A stretch of 54,648 nt of DNA from Deltaproteobacteria bacterium HGW-Deltaproteobacteria-14 (GCA_002841945.1 PHBI01000016.1:1-54648); one strand, 5' to 3'. Counted from the stretch's first letter, positions 33,613 through 43,021 are shown. Numbers and translations: made by a program. The notes: a model not told the origin generated them from the sequence alone.

Positions 33613-35127
33613 ATGACCCAGGCCTGGTACCACATCGTCGTCATCGGCACCGATCTCGCCGGGTTGATGTACGCGGCGCTGGCGGCGCGGCTCGGGTATC
33701 GCGTCGCCGTCATCGGGCAGGGCGCGCGCCCGAACGCCTACCGCACCGGCGGCTACGTCTTTCTGCGCGAGCCCGAGCGGTTCTACGGGTTCGCCAGCTC
33801 GCCGGCGGTGTCGCGGGTGTTCGGCGAGCTGTCGCTCGGGATCGAGATGAAGAACCGCCCGCGGGCGATCCACCCGACGCTCCAGGTGGTGTTGCCGCAC
33901 CACCGGATCGACGTGGCCGGGCACCGTCGCCAGTGGGAGCGCGAGCTCGACCGAGAGCTGCCCGGCGCCATCGGGCGCTTCGACGCGTTCGAGCAGTGGG
34001 CCGCGGAGGCGACCCGCGCCACCGATCCCGCCATCGCCGCCGAGGTCGCCTACCCTCCGTCGGGGCTGCGCGGGCGCTCCGCCTACCGCAAGATCGTCGC
34101 CGGGGTCGAGGGGCTCGTCGAGCCGGGTGACGACGCCCTCGCGCCCTGGTTCGACGGCCCCGAGCAGCGCGCGGTCATCGCCGGCGCCCTCGGTCACCTC
34201 ACCGGGCTCTCCGGCGACCTCGCGCCCATCGCGGTCGCGCGCCTCTGGACCCACCTGCGGGCCGGCCTCTATCGCATCCCCGGCGGCCTCGACGGGCTCA
34301 AGGAGATATTCCTTCGCAAGCTCCGGGAGCAGTCGAGCGACTTCCGGCCGGACGCGGCGGTGTCGGAGCTGGTGGTTCGGCGCGGCAAGGTCGTCGCCGT
34401 GCGGCTCGCGGACCGCCACGAGGCGATCGGCTGCCAGCTGGTCGTCGGCAACATCGAGCCGCACCGCTTCCTCTCGCTGGTGCCCCGCGATCAGCGTCAC
34501 GACGCCTTCCACGCCTCCCTCGCCGGGCTCGTCCCGGCCGGCTGGAGGCTGACCGTGAACCTGGGCGTGCAGCAGCGGGTCGTCCCCGCCGGGATGGGCC
34601 CCGAGGTGGTGGTGGTCGGCGACCCCGAGGCGCGCCTCGCGGGGGCGAACTCCCTATGGATCGCGCGCCCAGGACACGGCAGCGCGGGCGGGGACGGGCG
34701 TCCGGGCCCGGGCGTGCTCCAGGTCACGACGACGCTGACCGCGCGCGGCGCGGCGCCAACCCTGGGCGCCGCCGAGCGGCTGGTCGAGGGGACCCTGGCG
34801 CAGCTCCGCCGGGTGATCCCGTGGCTCGACGATCACATCGAGGCGCTCGACGTCCCGGCGCTGACGACCGACCCGGCGAGCGGGCGCCCGGCCCTCGACC
34901 CGCTCGAGCTCGCGCCGATCATGGGGCGCCCGTTGAGCCACACGCTCGGTGCGACCGCGGTCGCGCCGTCGAGCGCGTACAAGAACGTGCTGATCTGCGG
35001 CGATCTGCTCTACCAGGGGCTGGGGTTCGAGGGTACGTGCCTCGCCGCGCTCCAGACCCTGGCGCTGTCGCGTCAGCTCGTGCGCATGAAGACTGCGCTC
35101 TCCAGCGAGCGCAAACTGCTGGGCTAG
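33613..35127 (+). CDS. FAD-dependent oxidoreductase, phytoene-desaturase-like
   Basis: The protein is 504 aa. A Rossmann start VVIGTDLAGLMYAALAARLG shows the ADP-binding fold, but the GxGxxG glycines are changed (GTDLAG). A Pro/Gly motif YRIPGGLDGLKEIFLRKL is in the place where CrtI-type enzymes bind FAD or substrate. The C-terminal CGDLLYQGLGFEGTCLAALQ is the second FAD motif of the family. It may act on a polyprenyl or lipid substrate, or on a protein-bound group. The predicted promoter ends eight bases before the ATG. A TolC-family gene follows after 27 bp, so co-transcription is likely; the chemistry is not established. Confidence 0.85.
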   Translation: MTQAWYHIVVIGTDLAGLMYAALAARLGYRVAVIGQGARPNAYRTGGYVFLREPERFYGFASSPAVSRVFGELSLGIEMKNRPRAIHPTLQVVLPHHRIDVAGHRRQWERELDRELPGAIGRFDAFEQWAAEATRATDPAIAAEVAYPPSGLRGRSAYRKIVAGVEGLVEPGDDALAPWFDGPEQRAVIAGALGHLTGLSGDLAPIAVARLWTHLRAGLYRIPGGLDGLKEIFLRKLREQSSDFRPDAAVSELVVRRGKVVAVRLADRHEAIGCQLVVGNIEPHRFLSLVPRDQRHDAFHASLAGLVPAGWRLTVNLGVQQRVVPAGMGPEVVVVGDPEARLAGANSLWIARPGHGSAGGDGRPGPGVLQVTTTLTARGAAPTLGAAERLVEGTLAQLRRVIPWLDDHIEALDVPALTTDPASGRPALDPLELAPIMGRPLSHTLGATAVAPSSAYKNVLICGDLLYQGLGFEGTCLAALQTLALSRQLVRMKTALSSERKLLG

Positions 35128-35154
35128 CCCAGCTCAGCCCCTCGGAGGTTGTGC

Positions 35155-36582
35155 GTGACCCCTTCCGGTCGATCCTGGTCGCTCCCGCTCGCGCTGCTCG
35201 CGGCCCTCGTCGGTGGCGGGAGCGCCTTCGGCGCCGAGCCTGAGCCGCTGCCCCCCCGCCCCGACGCGCCCGCCGTCGCGGCGCCCGACGCGCCTGCGGC
35301 CGAGCCGCCCTGGACGTGGGAGCGTCTCGTCGCGGAGGTCGAGCGGACGAGCCCGCTGATGCGCGCGGCGCGGGCGGATCTCGCGACCTTCGAGGCGAAG
35401 CTCTCCCAGGCCGAGTGGGCGTGGTTTCCGTCCTTCAAGCTCGAGGGCTCCGGCACCGTCACCCCCCAGGTCACCGGAGACGCGCTCAAGAGCGAGACCG
35501 ACTGGGGCACCATCGGCTACTTCCTGAGCATCAAGCTCGAGATGGTCCAGCCCATCTTCACCTTCGGCAAGATCGGCGCGCTCAAGGACGCCGCGCGCCG
35601 CGGGATCGACGTCGGCAAGGCCCAGATCGAGGCCGCTCGCTGGGAACTCCGCGTGCTGGCGCGCAAGGCCTACGAGGGGCGGATGCTGGCGCGCGAGCTC
35701 GATCAGATCCTCAGCGACGGCCGCAGCTGGATCGACAAGGCCGAGAGGCGCATGGAGCGGCTGCGCGCCGAGGACTCCGACGACTACGACCAGCTCGAGC
35801 ACCTGCGGCTCAAGACGCGGGTCGCGGACTTCTACGTGCTCGACGCCGAGAACAAGCTCCTGAACGTGCGGGCGCTCCAGGGGCTGCGGCTGCTGCTGTC
35901 GCTGCCGCCCGAGGCGGAGGTGCGCCTCGCCGATGAGCCGTTCGAGCCCGTGAGCTACGAGCTCCAGCCCGTCGAACGCTACGTCGCGGCGGCGATGCGC
36001 CACGAGCCGACGCTGATGGTGGCGCGGACCGGCGCCCGCGCGCAGCGCGCCCTGGCGGACGCGAAGGAGGCCGAGCTGTGGCCGGACCTCGCCCTGGTCG
36101 GGGAGGTCGGGCTGCGCCGCGCCAACGAGGTCGACGACCAGCCGTCGTCCTTCGCCAACGACCCGTTCAACGGGCGCCCGGCGGGGGCCGCGATCGTGCT
36201 GAAGTGGAACCTCGACGTTCCTCAGCGGCTGTTCCGCGCCGAGGAGGCGCGGGCGAAGGCGCTCAAGGTCTCCGAGCAGGTGGAGCTGCAGCGGGACCTC
36301 GTCGAGCTGAAGGTGCGTCAGCTCTACCAGGACCTCGAGAACAAGCGGAGCCTGCTCGAGGTGTTCCGCGACGCGCAGAAGGCGTCCCAGGGCTGGCTCA
36401 CCGCGACCTGGGACACCTACGACGCGGGGTTCGGCAACTTTCGCGACGTGATGGACGCCCTCGTCCAGTTCTACTCGAAGAAGTTCGGTTACTTGCAGAT
36501 GGTCTACGAGCACAACCTGCTGGTGCTGGAGCTGAGCCGGGCCATCGGCTACGACATCACGCGGCCGCTGCCGGGTGGGTGA
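35155..36582 (+). CDS. TolC-family outer-membrane efflux protein
   Basis: The protein is 475 aa with a signal peptide (PLALLAALVGGGSAFGAE) and a Pro/Ala linker, then the paired long helical hairpins of TolC-like channels: repeats containing LMRAARADLATFEAKLSQAEW and LMVARTGARAQRALADAKEAE, each followed by FPSFKLEG or WPDLALVG strands. The double-repeat design supports the call. It would form a trimeric channel through the outer membrane for efflux or type I secretion; no inner-membrane pump or adaptor is next to it. GTG 35155 has GGAGG six bases upstream. It lies between the flavoprotein gene and an mlaC-like gene. Confidence 0.9.
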   Translation: MTPSGRSWSLPLALLAALVGGGSAFGAEPEPLPPRPDAPAVAAPDAPAAEPPWTWERLVAEVERTSPLMRAARADLATFEAKLSQAEWAWFPSFKLEGSGTVTPQVTGDALKSETDWGTIGYFLSIKLEMVQPIFTFGKIGALKDAARRGIDVGKAQIEAARWELRVLARKAYEGRMLARELDQILSDGRSWIDKAERRMERLRAEDSDDYDQLEHLRLKTRVADFYVLDAENKLLNVRALQGLRLLLSLPPEAEVRLADEPFEPVSYELQPVERYVAAAMRHEPTLMVARTGARAQRALADAKEAELWPDLALVGEVGLRRANEVDDQPSSFANDPFNGRPAGAAIVLKWNLDVPQRLFRAEEARAKALKVSEQVELQRDLVELKVRQLYQDLENKRSLLEVFRDAQKASQGWLTATWDTYDAGFGNFRDVMDALVQFYSKKFGYLQMVYEHNLLVLELSRAIGYDITRPLPGG

Positions 36583-36685
36583 GGCGGGTGGTCCGCCGGT
36601 CGCCTGTGACCGGGTGGATCGTGAATTCCCCAGGGTCGCAGGCGTCCGAGCCCTGCGGCCACGGCCGAGACAAGGAGTGAGAGCG

Positions 36686-37339
36686 ATGCGAGTGCGGACC
36701 GTTTCGAAGGTGATGATGGCGCTGTCCTTGGCGCTCTTGGTGACGGCGGGCGCCCACGCCGCGCCGCCGGCGGAGGCGGGCAAGGCGCCGCTCGGCCCCA
36801 AGGAGCGCATCGAGGCGGTCTACGCGAGCATCGCGACGGCGACCGAGACCGTCGACTCCCAAGAGCAGCTCGTCGAGGCCCTGACGACCACCCTCGACGG
36901 CCTGATGGACTACGAGGCGTTCGCGAAGCGCACGCTCAAGACCTCGTGGCCGACGCTGACCAAGGCGCAGCGCGCGACCTTCATGGATCGCTTCAAGAAG
37001 CTGGTCGTGGTGGTCTACGCCAAGCGCTTCAAGCCGCGGACGGCGTTCGAGGTCGCCTGGCGCAACGACGGCGTGAAGTACCGGGGCGACGCGAAGACCG
37101 AGGCGAAGGTCATGTCGATCATCCGCGGTCGAAATGTCTCTGCCGATGTGGACTACTACATGACCCTGGGCGGCACCGCGTCGAAGGACGTCTGGTACGT
37201 CTACGACTTCGAGATCGACGAGGTCTCGATGGCGCTCAACTGGCGCAAGCGCTTCGAGGGGATCATCAAGAAGGACGGCTTCGAGGTCCTCATCGAGCGC
37301 ATCCAGGCCCGCATCGACCGCGACGACGAGGGGGACTGA
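36686..37339 (+). CDS. MlaC-family periplasmic phospholipid-binding protein
   Basis: The protein is 217 aa with signal peptide VMMALSLALLVTAGAHA. The mature domain matches MlaC/Ttg2D: LMDYEAFAKRTLKTSWPTLT, FMDRFKKLVVVVYAKRF, then alternating strands ending WYVYDFEIDEVSMALNWRK and FEGIIKKDGFEVLIERI. MlaC carries phospholipids between outer and inner membranes. AAGGAG precedes the ATG by eight bases. The mlaE and mlaD-like genes lie 6 kb away on the same strand and are not part of this unit; the TolC-family gene is 103 bp upstream. Confidence 0.9.
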   Translation: MRVRTVSKVMMALSLALLVTAGAHAAPPAEAGKAPLGPKERIEAVYASIATATETVDSQEQLVEALTTTLDGLMDYEAFAKRTLKTSWPTLTKAQRATFMDRFKKLVVVVYAKRFKPRTAFEVAWRNDGVKYRGDAKTEAKVMSIIRGRNVSADVDYYMTLGGTASKDVWYVYDFEIDEVSMALNWRKRFEGIIKKDGFEVLIERIQARIDRDDEGD

Positions 37340-37641
37340 GCCCGTCCGCCTTGGCGCAGGAACGCACACCGGCGTGTCTCAGCGCCCCGTCTTCACCGCG
37401 GAGGCCACGGAGGATCGCCTCTGCCACCCGCTGAGACGCGGGGGGCGGCCACGCCGCTCTCCGTGCGCTCCGCGCCCTCGGTGGTAGGACGTTGATACGG
37501 GGCCGAGCCAGCGAGAGGCCCCGGGGCAATGTCCCAGGCCGCGCGAGCGGTCGGTGGAGGCCGCGAAGCGGCCGGATCAGTCTCGCTAGGACCCCAAGCA
37601 AAACGCAGCGCAGCGAGTTTTGATTGAGGTGTCCTAGGGGG
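37340..37641. other. 302-bp convergent intergenic region with repeats
   Basis: It contains an imperfect inverted repeat (CACCGCGGAGGCCACGGAGG at about 37394-37413, against CTCCGTGCGCTCCGCGCCCT and CGGTGG at about 37459-37484). The arms resemble the GGAGGC-rich repeats common in large GC-rich genomes. A full family 2 unit follows. No gene is seen. Confidence 0.6.
37530..37634. repeat. Family 2 intergenic element, unit C
   Basis: TGTCC bounds both ends with a 100-bp period, as at 16.1 kb. The right-half hairpin is CAAAAC (37599-37604) / GTTTTG (37617-37622), fully paired although the bases differ from unit A. It ends GGTGTCCTAG, 7 bp from the stop codon of the minus-strand FHA gene. Confidence 0.8.
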
Positions 37642-39051
37642 CTACCGGCTGTTGCACTTGCGGGTGCCGAGCTTCTTCTGGATGTCGTCGATCTGGTCGA
37701 GGATCGACGTGTCGCGCGGGTCGACCTGTTGGACCTCTTTGAGCTCCTCGAGGGCGCCCTCGCAGTCCTTCTGGCGCAGCTTGTTGTCGGCGTTCATCAG
37801 CATCGTGGGCTTGCTGGCGATCAGCTGGGCGAGCTCGCCCCGGGCCTCCTCCCAGTAGATGCTCGCCTCCGCGATCTCGCGCAGGAGCTTCGCCGCCTGG
37901 CCGCGCTTGAGGTCGATGCGCAGCTTACGCGCTTCGTCGAGCAGGTCCTTGTCGCGCTTCCAGACCTTGATCTGGTTGATGGCCTTCTGCGCCTCCGCGT
38001 TCAGCGGATCGCGGTCCACCACCTGGTTCCACGTCTCGAGCGCCAGGTCCCACTGCTTGTTCTTGACCCGCTCGTTGCCCATGTCGATGAGGGCGAGGAT
38101 CTCCTTCTTCTTGCGCTCGCGCTCCTCGGCCTCGCGGTCGGGCGAGGTGTCGGGCTGCTCAACGACGGGACCGGGCTTGGCCGGCTCGCTGGCGCCGAAG
38201 ATGTCCTTGTTGAAGATCGCGATCAGGATCGCCGCCAGCACGATCACCGCGCCGACCACCGACAGGATCATCCACGGCGAGCGTGGGCCGTGGCGCCGCG
38301 CCGGGGCTCCCCAGTCGTCTTCGTAGGCGGGCTGTACCCCCACCGTGGCGTAGCGCCGATCCCCGGGCGCCGGTCCGGTCCCGGTCCCGGTCCGCTCGCG
38401 CGGCGCGACCGCCGGCCGCGACGGCGGTCGGTCGACCGCGTCCGGGATCTCGAGCAGGAACTCGACGTTGCCGAAACGCACCACGTCGCGGTGGTTCAGC
38501 GTCGCGATGTCGATGCGGTCGTCGTTGACGAAGGTCCCGTTGGAGCTCTTGAGGTCCTCGAGGGTGATCGAACCCGAGCGCTCCACCGTCAGCTTGCCGT
38601 GGATGCGGCTGACGCTAGGATCGATGACGGTGACCGAGCAGTCCTTGCCGCGGCCGACCAGGCTCACCTTGCGCTGGACCCGGAAGACCTGGTTGGCGAA
38701 CGCGAGGTTGCGACCGACCAGGCGGCAGAAGGTCCGCTCCTCCTCCGCCACCGACTCGGAGTCCGACTCGATGTGCAGGTAGTAGTCGCCGATCTTGATC
38801 TGCGCCGAGCGCTGGATCTGGTAGACCTCGTGGATGCGTCGCCCGTTGACGAACACGCCGTTCGACGAGTTCAGGTCCTCGACGTAGCAGCGTCCGTCCG
38901 CGGTGTAGAGGCGGGCGTGGCGACGGGACACGTTGTCGGACGGCAGGATGATGTCCGAGTTGTGCGACCGTCCGATGTAGAACTCGCCCTCTTCGAAGGA
39001 ATACTCGTCGGCAATGCCGCCGTGCTTGTCCTCGATGATCAGGGTGAACAA
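37642..39051 (-). CDS. Membrane protein with two FHA domains and helical repeat tail
   Basis: The protein is 469 aa. FHA 1 (residues 1-95) has IGRSHNSDI, VSRRHARL and NSSNGVFVNG; FHA 2 (about 105-205) has GRGKDCSV, VSRIHGKL and KSSNGTFVND. Both keep the Arg, Ser and Asn used to bind phosphothreonine peptides. A Pro/Gly linker and one membrane segment (about 263-285, WMILSVVGAVIVLAAILIA) follow, then a charged periplasmic helical region with TPR-like pairs (WDLALETWNQVVDRDPLNAEAQ). The N-terminal FHA domains should face the cytoplasm. The start is a TTG at 39051 with no strong SD. It is 141 bp downstream of another FHA gene and likely works with it, reading Ser/Thr kinase signals. Confidence 0.88.
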   Translation of the reverse strand: MFTLIIEDKHGGIADEYSFEEGEFYIGRSHNSDIILPSDNVSRRHARLYTADGRCYVEDLNSSNGVFVNGRRIHEVYQIQRSAQIKIGDYYLHIESDSESVAEEERTFCRLVGRNLAFANQVFRVQRKVSLVGRGKDCSVTVIDPSVSRIHGKLTVERSGSITLEDLKSSNGTFVNDDRIDIATLNHRDVVRFGNVEFLLEIPDAVDRPPSRPAVAPRERTGTGTGPAPGDRRYATVGVQPAYEDDWGAPARRHGPRSPWMILSVVGAVIVLAAILIAIFNKDIFGASEPAKPGPVVEQPDTSPDREAEERERKKKEILALIDMGNERVKNKQWDLALETWNQVVDRDPLNAEAQKAINQIKVWKRDKDLLDEARKLRIDLKRGQAAKLLREIAEASIYWEEARGELAQLIASKPTMLMNADNKLRQKDCEGALEELKEVQQVDPRDTSILDQIDDIQKKLGTRKCNSR

Positions 39052-39192
39052 TCGACTACCGTCCCGTCCGTCCCGTCACGCGCGTCGGGTGCCGGGGCCA
39101 ATGCTTCGACACGAAACGGCATGGCGCCAGCGATTGAAGAGGCATCCCGCGGAGCCAGCCCGCGGGGAGGTTCTCGAGGGGGGCTAAGGGCA

Positions 39193-41070
39193 TCATGGGT
39201 GCTTCGCCAGCACGCTGTGGCTGAACCCGTCCTTGTCGCTCGTGACCGCCACGAGCTGGACCACCGCGATGTCGCCCTCGGTCCGGGGGCCGAGGCACGC
39301 GACCACGTCGACGGCCTCGCCGATGATGAACCGACCGCGGTCGCCGTTGCCGCCGGTCGCCAGATCGAGCTGCAGCGCCAGCCGCCGCAGCAGCCTGTCG
39401 GGGTCCCCGTCGCGTCCCGCCATGAGCACGGGCGCGCCCCCCGACAACGCGAGCGACATCACGGCGACGATGTTGTCGGCGTCGACGTCGTCGATGATTA
39501 CCCGATCCGGCCGGAGCCGCGTGACGCTGCCGTACAGCGCGCTGTCGTCGTTCACCGTCGAGCGCCGCGCCACTCGCGCGATGTCCGTCTGAGGGGCCGC
39601 GATCTGGTGGCCGTCGCCGACGACGACGAGCCGCTCGTCAGGCGCGGCGAGCCCGATGAGGGCCGCCAGCAGGGTCGTCCGCCCTGAGCCCGGCGGGCCG
39701 GCGACCACGATGTTCTTCCCCTCGGCGACCGCGTTCGTGAGCCCCTCGGCCATCACCTCGGTGAGCGCCCCGGACGCGACCAGATCGGCCAGCGACGGGC
39801 GGTAGCGGGACGGCCGCCGGATGACCAGGAGCGCGCCGTCGGTCGCGATCGGCGCCGCCACCACCGTCAGGCTGTCCCCGGTGGGGAGCGTCGCCTCGGT
39901 CACCGGCGACAGCGGCCCGTCCGGGATCCCGGCGTCGGTGAGCAGCCGGCGCAACACCCGCTCGTAGCTCACGTGGCTCGAGAAGATCCGGCCCGACGGC
40001 TCGACGGCGTCGCCGCCACGCCAGACGCGCAACACGTCCGGGCCGTCCACCGCGATGCGCGTCACGTCCTCGTCCGCCAGCAGATCGGCCAGCGGCCCGA
40101 GGCCGACCGCCTCGGTCACGGCGTCGGCGACCAGCGCCTCGCGCTCGACGTCCTCGGCGATGGTCCCGGCGTCGACGGCCTTCGCGACGAAGCCGTCGGC
40201 GATCCGCGCGGCGTCTTCCCAGGTGAGCGGTCGCCCGCCGGCGGCGGCCTCGATCCCCTCGAGCACCACCGCGACGGTCGCGTTCCACTCCGCCCACGCG
40301 TCGAGCGCGGCGTCGGCCTCGTCGGCGAGGATCTCGGGCTCGGGCTCGGGCTCGGGCTTCGGCGCGGGCTTCGGCTTTGGCGTCGCCTTGGCGACCTTCG
40401 GCTCCGCGGGGGCGGCCGGCGGCGGCTCCGGGACCGGCATCGGCGCCGCGGCCTTGCGGGTCTTGGGCTCGGCCGCCGGCGCAGCGGCGGCGGCCTCTCG
40501 ATCGTAGGTCTCCTCGATGGCCTCGATCTCGGAGAGGTCGAAGGCGCGGGTCGACTCCTCGCCGTCCGCGTAGTCCGCCGGCAGCCCCGGTGGGGCGGGC
40601 ACGGCTTCGGCCTCCGCCACCGCCGCGACGGCGCGCGCGGCCGCGTCTTCCTCGAGCATGTGCTGCGGGACGGCGCTCACCGCCACCGTGGGTGCGTGGG
40701 ACGTGCGCGGCTCCGCCACCGGGGCGCCGGGCACCGGCTCCGCGGTCGCCACCCCGAAGGGCGCCGTCGCGCGGGCCTCCCCGGGCCGCTGCAGCTTGAT
40801 CACGAAGTCGCCGATGTAGACCTTGTCCTCGGTCGTGAGCAGCTCCGGCGCCGTGATCCGACGCCCGTTCACGTAGGTCCCGTTGGTCGAGCGCAGATCG
40901 ACGATGACGACCTTGTCGTGCTTGTCGACGAGGCGGGCGTGGCGCTTGGAGATGTTGTTGCGCGGCAGCACGATGTCGCTGCCGCTGGCGCGCCCTATGG
41001 TCACCTCCTCCTTGTCGAAAACGAGTTGACGCTCCTCTCCGTTCTTTTCACGGATGCTCAACGTCAACAT
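39193..41070 (-). CDS. FHA domain joined to a degenerate CpaF/TadA-type ATPase domain
   Basis: The protein is 625 aa. An N-terminal FHA (TIGRASGSDI, ISKRHARL, LRSTNGTYVNG) is followed by an Ala/Pro/Glu linker to about residue 260. From about 265 on it aligns with secretion ATPases of the VirB11/CpaF type, including VDGPDVLRVWRGG and RLRPDRVIIDDVD. Catalytic parts are altered: Walker A is GPPGSGRTT (Lys to Arg), the Asp box is VVVGDGHQI instead of an E-D pair, Walker B has DD for GE, and the His box (TxHAN) is missing. It may therefore bind but not hydrolyse ATP efficiently. ATG 41070 has GAGGA five bases upstream and a promoter with TTGACA behind it. It is followed by the double-FHA membrane protein. 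Confidence 0.85.
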   Translation of the reverse strand: MLTLSIREKNGEERQLVFDKEEVTIGRASGSDIVLPRNNISKRHARLVDKHDKVVIVDLRSTNGTYVNGRRITAPELLTTEDKVYIGDFVIKLQRPGEARATAPFGVATAEPVPGAPVAEPRTSHAPTVAVSAVPQHMLEEDAAARAVAAVAEAEAVPAPPGLPADYADGEESTRAFDLSEIEAIEETYDREAAAAAPAAEPKTRKAAAPMPVPEPPPAAPAEPKVAKATPKPKPAPKPEPEPEPEILADEADAALDAWAEWNATVAVVLEGIEAAAGGRPLTWEDAARIADGFVAKAVDAGTIAEDVEREALVADAVTEAVGLGPLADLLADEDVTRIAVDGPDVLRVWRGGDAVEPSGRIFSSHVSYERVLRRLLTDAGIPDGPLSPVTEATLPTGDSLTVVAAPIATDGALLVIRRPSRYRPSLADLVASGALTEVMAEGLTNAVAEGKNIVVAGPPGSGRTTLLAALIGLAAPDERLVVVGDGHQIAAPQTDIARVARRSTVNDDSALYGSVTRLRPDRVIIDDVDADNIVAVMSLALSGGAPVLMAGRDGDPDRLLRRLALQLDLATGGNGDRGRFIIGEAVDVVACLGPRTEGDIAVVQLVAVTSDKDGFSHSVLAKHP

Positions 41071-41151
41071 CGCGTCCTCGCTCCTTCTCGCACGCCTCGT
41101 CCGGGCGGCCCGCGGTGGGCGTATGTGGAGGCAACTCGCCTGGCACCTGGT

Positions 41152-41180
41152 TTTGTCGGACGTTTGCGGCGCGATGTCAA
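41152..41180 (-). promoter_or_regulatory. Promoter for the FHA genes
   Basis: On the minus strand a perfect TTGACA (41175-41180), a 17-bp spacer and GACAAA are present. The -35 box overlaps the 3' end of the thiE-like gene. The predicted leader is about 75 nt. Confidence 0.5.
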
Positions 41181-41851
41181 CTCGGCCCGGCGCGTCTCGC
41201 GCGCCCGGCGCGGAGCAGCGCCAGGGCTCGCTCTACCGCATCCGGTCGTCCCAACACGCCGCCCAGCGTGGCCACGGCGCTCGCGCCGACCGCGAACAGC
41301 TCCGCAGCGACCGCGTCATCGACGCCGCCCAGGCCGACGACCGGGAGGAGCAACCCTTCGATCGTGCGCGCGAACCCCGAGACTCCGAGGGGCGGTCCGG
41401 ACGGCGCCTTGGAGAACGGCGCCCGCACCGGGCTCAACGTCGCCCAGTCCGCGCCGTCGGTGGCCGCGCGCTCGAGCCCGGCGCGGTCGTGGCAGGACCG
41501 CCCCACCCACAGGCTCGGAAAGGCCTCGCGGACCGCGCGCGGGTCGAGTCCGCGCTCGGGGAGCTGCACGCCGTCGGCCCCCACGGCCCGCGCGAGATCG
41601 GCGCGCCCCCCGACGACCAGCGGGGCGCCGAATCCGGCGGTCGTATCCCGCAGTGCAACAAGGCGCCGCCACCGCGCCTCATCGCTAGGCCCACCGGCCA
41701 CCGCAGCGCGATCGCGATCCACCACCAGGGTGGACCCCTTCGGCATCGCAGCGAGGACCGCCTCGAGGCTCGGCCGCGCCGCCTCCCACCCGAGGGTGGG
41801 GGCGTCGAGGACGAGAACGAGGCGGAACTCGGGTCGTGGCCTCGCGGTCAT
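41177..41851 (-). CDS. Thiamine phosphate synthase-like protein (ThiE/TenI)
   Basis: The protein is 224 aa, a TIM-barrel of the ThiE/TenI group. Family marks are GADGVQLPE, VGRSCHDRAGLERA, GADWATLSPV, and PVVGLGGVDDAVAAELFAVGASAVA. ThiE couples the pyrimidine and thiazole halves of thiamine. The usual NDR before the barrel's ADGVHLGQ strand is VGGRADLA here, so a TenI-like thiazole aromatase role is possible. It is the last gene of thiS-thiG-thiE, 15 bp after thiG, which supports thiazole or thiamine synthesis. Confidence 0.82.
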   Translation of the reverse strand: MTARPRPEFRLVLVLDAPTLGWEAARPSLEAVLAAMPKGSTLVVDRDRAAVAGGPSDEARWRRLVALRDTTAGFGAPLVVGGRADLARAVGADGVQLPERGLDPRAVREAFPSLWVGRSCHDRAGLERAATDGADWATLSPVRAPFSKAPSGPPLGVSGFARTIEGLLLPVVGLGGVDDAVAAELFAVGASAVATLGGVLGRPDAVERALALLRAGRARRAGPS

Positions 41852-41866
41852 GGCCCGCGCGCGCGC

Positions 41867-42679
41867 TCAGATCCCGCCGCTGGGCGCGATCAGCCCCTCG
41901 AGCGGGCTCGACGCGGTCGCGTAGAGCTTCATCGGGATGCGCCCGGCCTGGCTCGCGAGGCGCCCGGCCACGATGGCCATGCGCATCGCGTGCGCCATCT
42001 TCACCGGGTCGCTCGCCCCGGCGATGGCCGTGTTCATCAGCACGGCGTCGCAGCCGAGCTCCATCGCCACCGCGGCGTCCGAGGCGGTGCCGACGCCGGC
42101 GTCGACGATCACCGGGATGTTCATCGCCTCGACGATGAGCCGGATGTTGACCGGGTTGCGCAGCCCGAGGCCGCTCCCGATCGGCGCGCCGAGCGGCATC
42201 ACCGCCGCGCAGCCGGCGTCCTGGAGCTTCTTGCACACCACCAGATCGTCGGTGATGTAGGGCAGCACCGTGAAGCCCTCCTCGATGAGCAGTCGCGCCG
42301 CCTCGAGGGTCGCCTGGTTGTCCGGGAACAGGGTCTTGGGGTCCGCGATGACCTCGAGCTTGATGAGCTCGCCCATCCCGACCTCGCGCGCGAGCATCGC
42401 GGTGCGGACCGCCTCGTCGCGGGTCGTGCAGCCGGCGGTGTTCGGCAGCAGCGTGTAGCGCGTGAGGTCGAGGCTGTTCCAGAACGAGTCCGGCGCGTCG
42501 CGATCGAGGTTCACGCGCCGCACGGCGACCGTGACGACCTCGGCGCCGCTCGCCTCGAGGGCCGTGCGCGCGAGCTCCTGGGTGGCGTACTTGCCGGTCC
42601 CGACGAGGAGCCGCGAGTGGAAGACGTGCGTCCCGATGCGCAGCACGTCCGCGGTGTTGTTCGATCCTGGCTCGCTCAT
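41867..42679 (-). CDS. thiG: Thiazole synthase
   Basis: The 270-aa TIM-barrel enzyme builds the thiazole phosphate of thiamine from deoxyxylulose phosphate, dehydroglycine and ThiS thiocarboxylate. It has [31 protein letters not shown], the Schiff-base Lys in [22 protein letters not shown] and [14 protein letters not shown]. Length and motifs are normal. ATG 42679 lies 5 bp after the thiS stop. A GTG at 42688 overlapping that stop (GTGA) is an equally possible start adding three residues. Confidence 0.95.
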   Translation of the reverse strand: MSEPGSNNTADVLRIGTHVFHSRLLVGTGKYATQELARTALEASGAEVVTVAVRRVNLDRDAPDSFWNSLDLTRYTLLPNTAGCTTRDEAVRTAMLAREVGMGELIKLEVIADPKTLFPDNQATLEAARLLIEEGFTVLPYITDDLVVCKKLQDAGCAAVMPLGAPIGSGLGLRNPVNIRLIVEAMNIPVIVDAGVGTASDAAVAMELGCDAVLMNTAIAGASDPVKMAHAMRMAIVAGRLASQAGRIPMKLYATASSPLEGLIAPSGGI

Positions 42680-42684
42680 CGCTC

Positions 42685-42885
42685 TCACCCCCCGCCCACG
42701 AAATGGACGATCTCGACCACGTCGCCCGCGGCGAGGTCATGCTCGCCGTAGGTGCCGCGACGGACGATGCGCTGGTTGACCTCGACCGCCACCCGGCGGT
42801 CCCCGAGGCCCAGCGCGGCCACCATGTCCTGCACCGTCGCGACGTCCGGGAGCTCGCGCTCCTCGCCGTTGATCAGCAGCTTCAT
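42685..42885 (-). CDS. thiS: Sulfur carrier protein ThiS
   Basis: The 66-aa ubiquitin-like protein starts [14 protein letters not shown] and ends in VGGG, so the terminal Gly-Gly needed for adenylation and thiocarboxylate formation is present. AGGAAG precedes the ATG. It is the first gene of thiS-thiG-thiE. No ThiF/MoeB-type activating enzyme is in the window, and no TPP riboswitch was recognised in the 136 bp upstream. Confidence 0.94.
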   Translation of the reverse strand: MKLLINGEERELPDVATVQDMVAALGLGDRRVAVEVNQRIVRRGTYGEHDLAAGDVVEIVHFVGGG

Positions 42886-43021
42886 GGACCGGCTTCCTAC
42901 CACCCACGGCCGCGCGGTGGAAGTGCGCGTTTCGTCGCCGCTGGCGCAGCACCCCGCTCCGCCCGCCGGGCGCGCTCGCAGCTCCTCGACACCGGAGGCG
43001 CCAGCGGATACCGTCCCGGCG

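Noticed and set aside
37624..39687. 687-codon plus-strand frame over the double-FHA gene
   Set aside because: Shadow of the minus-strand FHA gene, which has clear domain motifs.
41177..42885. Complete thiamine pathway
   Set aside because: Only thiS, thiG and a thiE/tenI-like gene are present; thiC, thiD, thiF and others are not in the window.
42886..43021. TPP riboswitch upstream of thiS
   Set aside because: I could not find the conserved THI-element cores in the 136 bp between thiS and mlaE.
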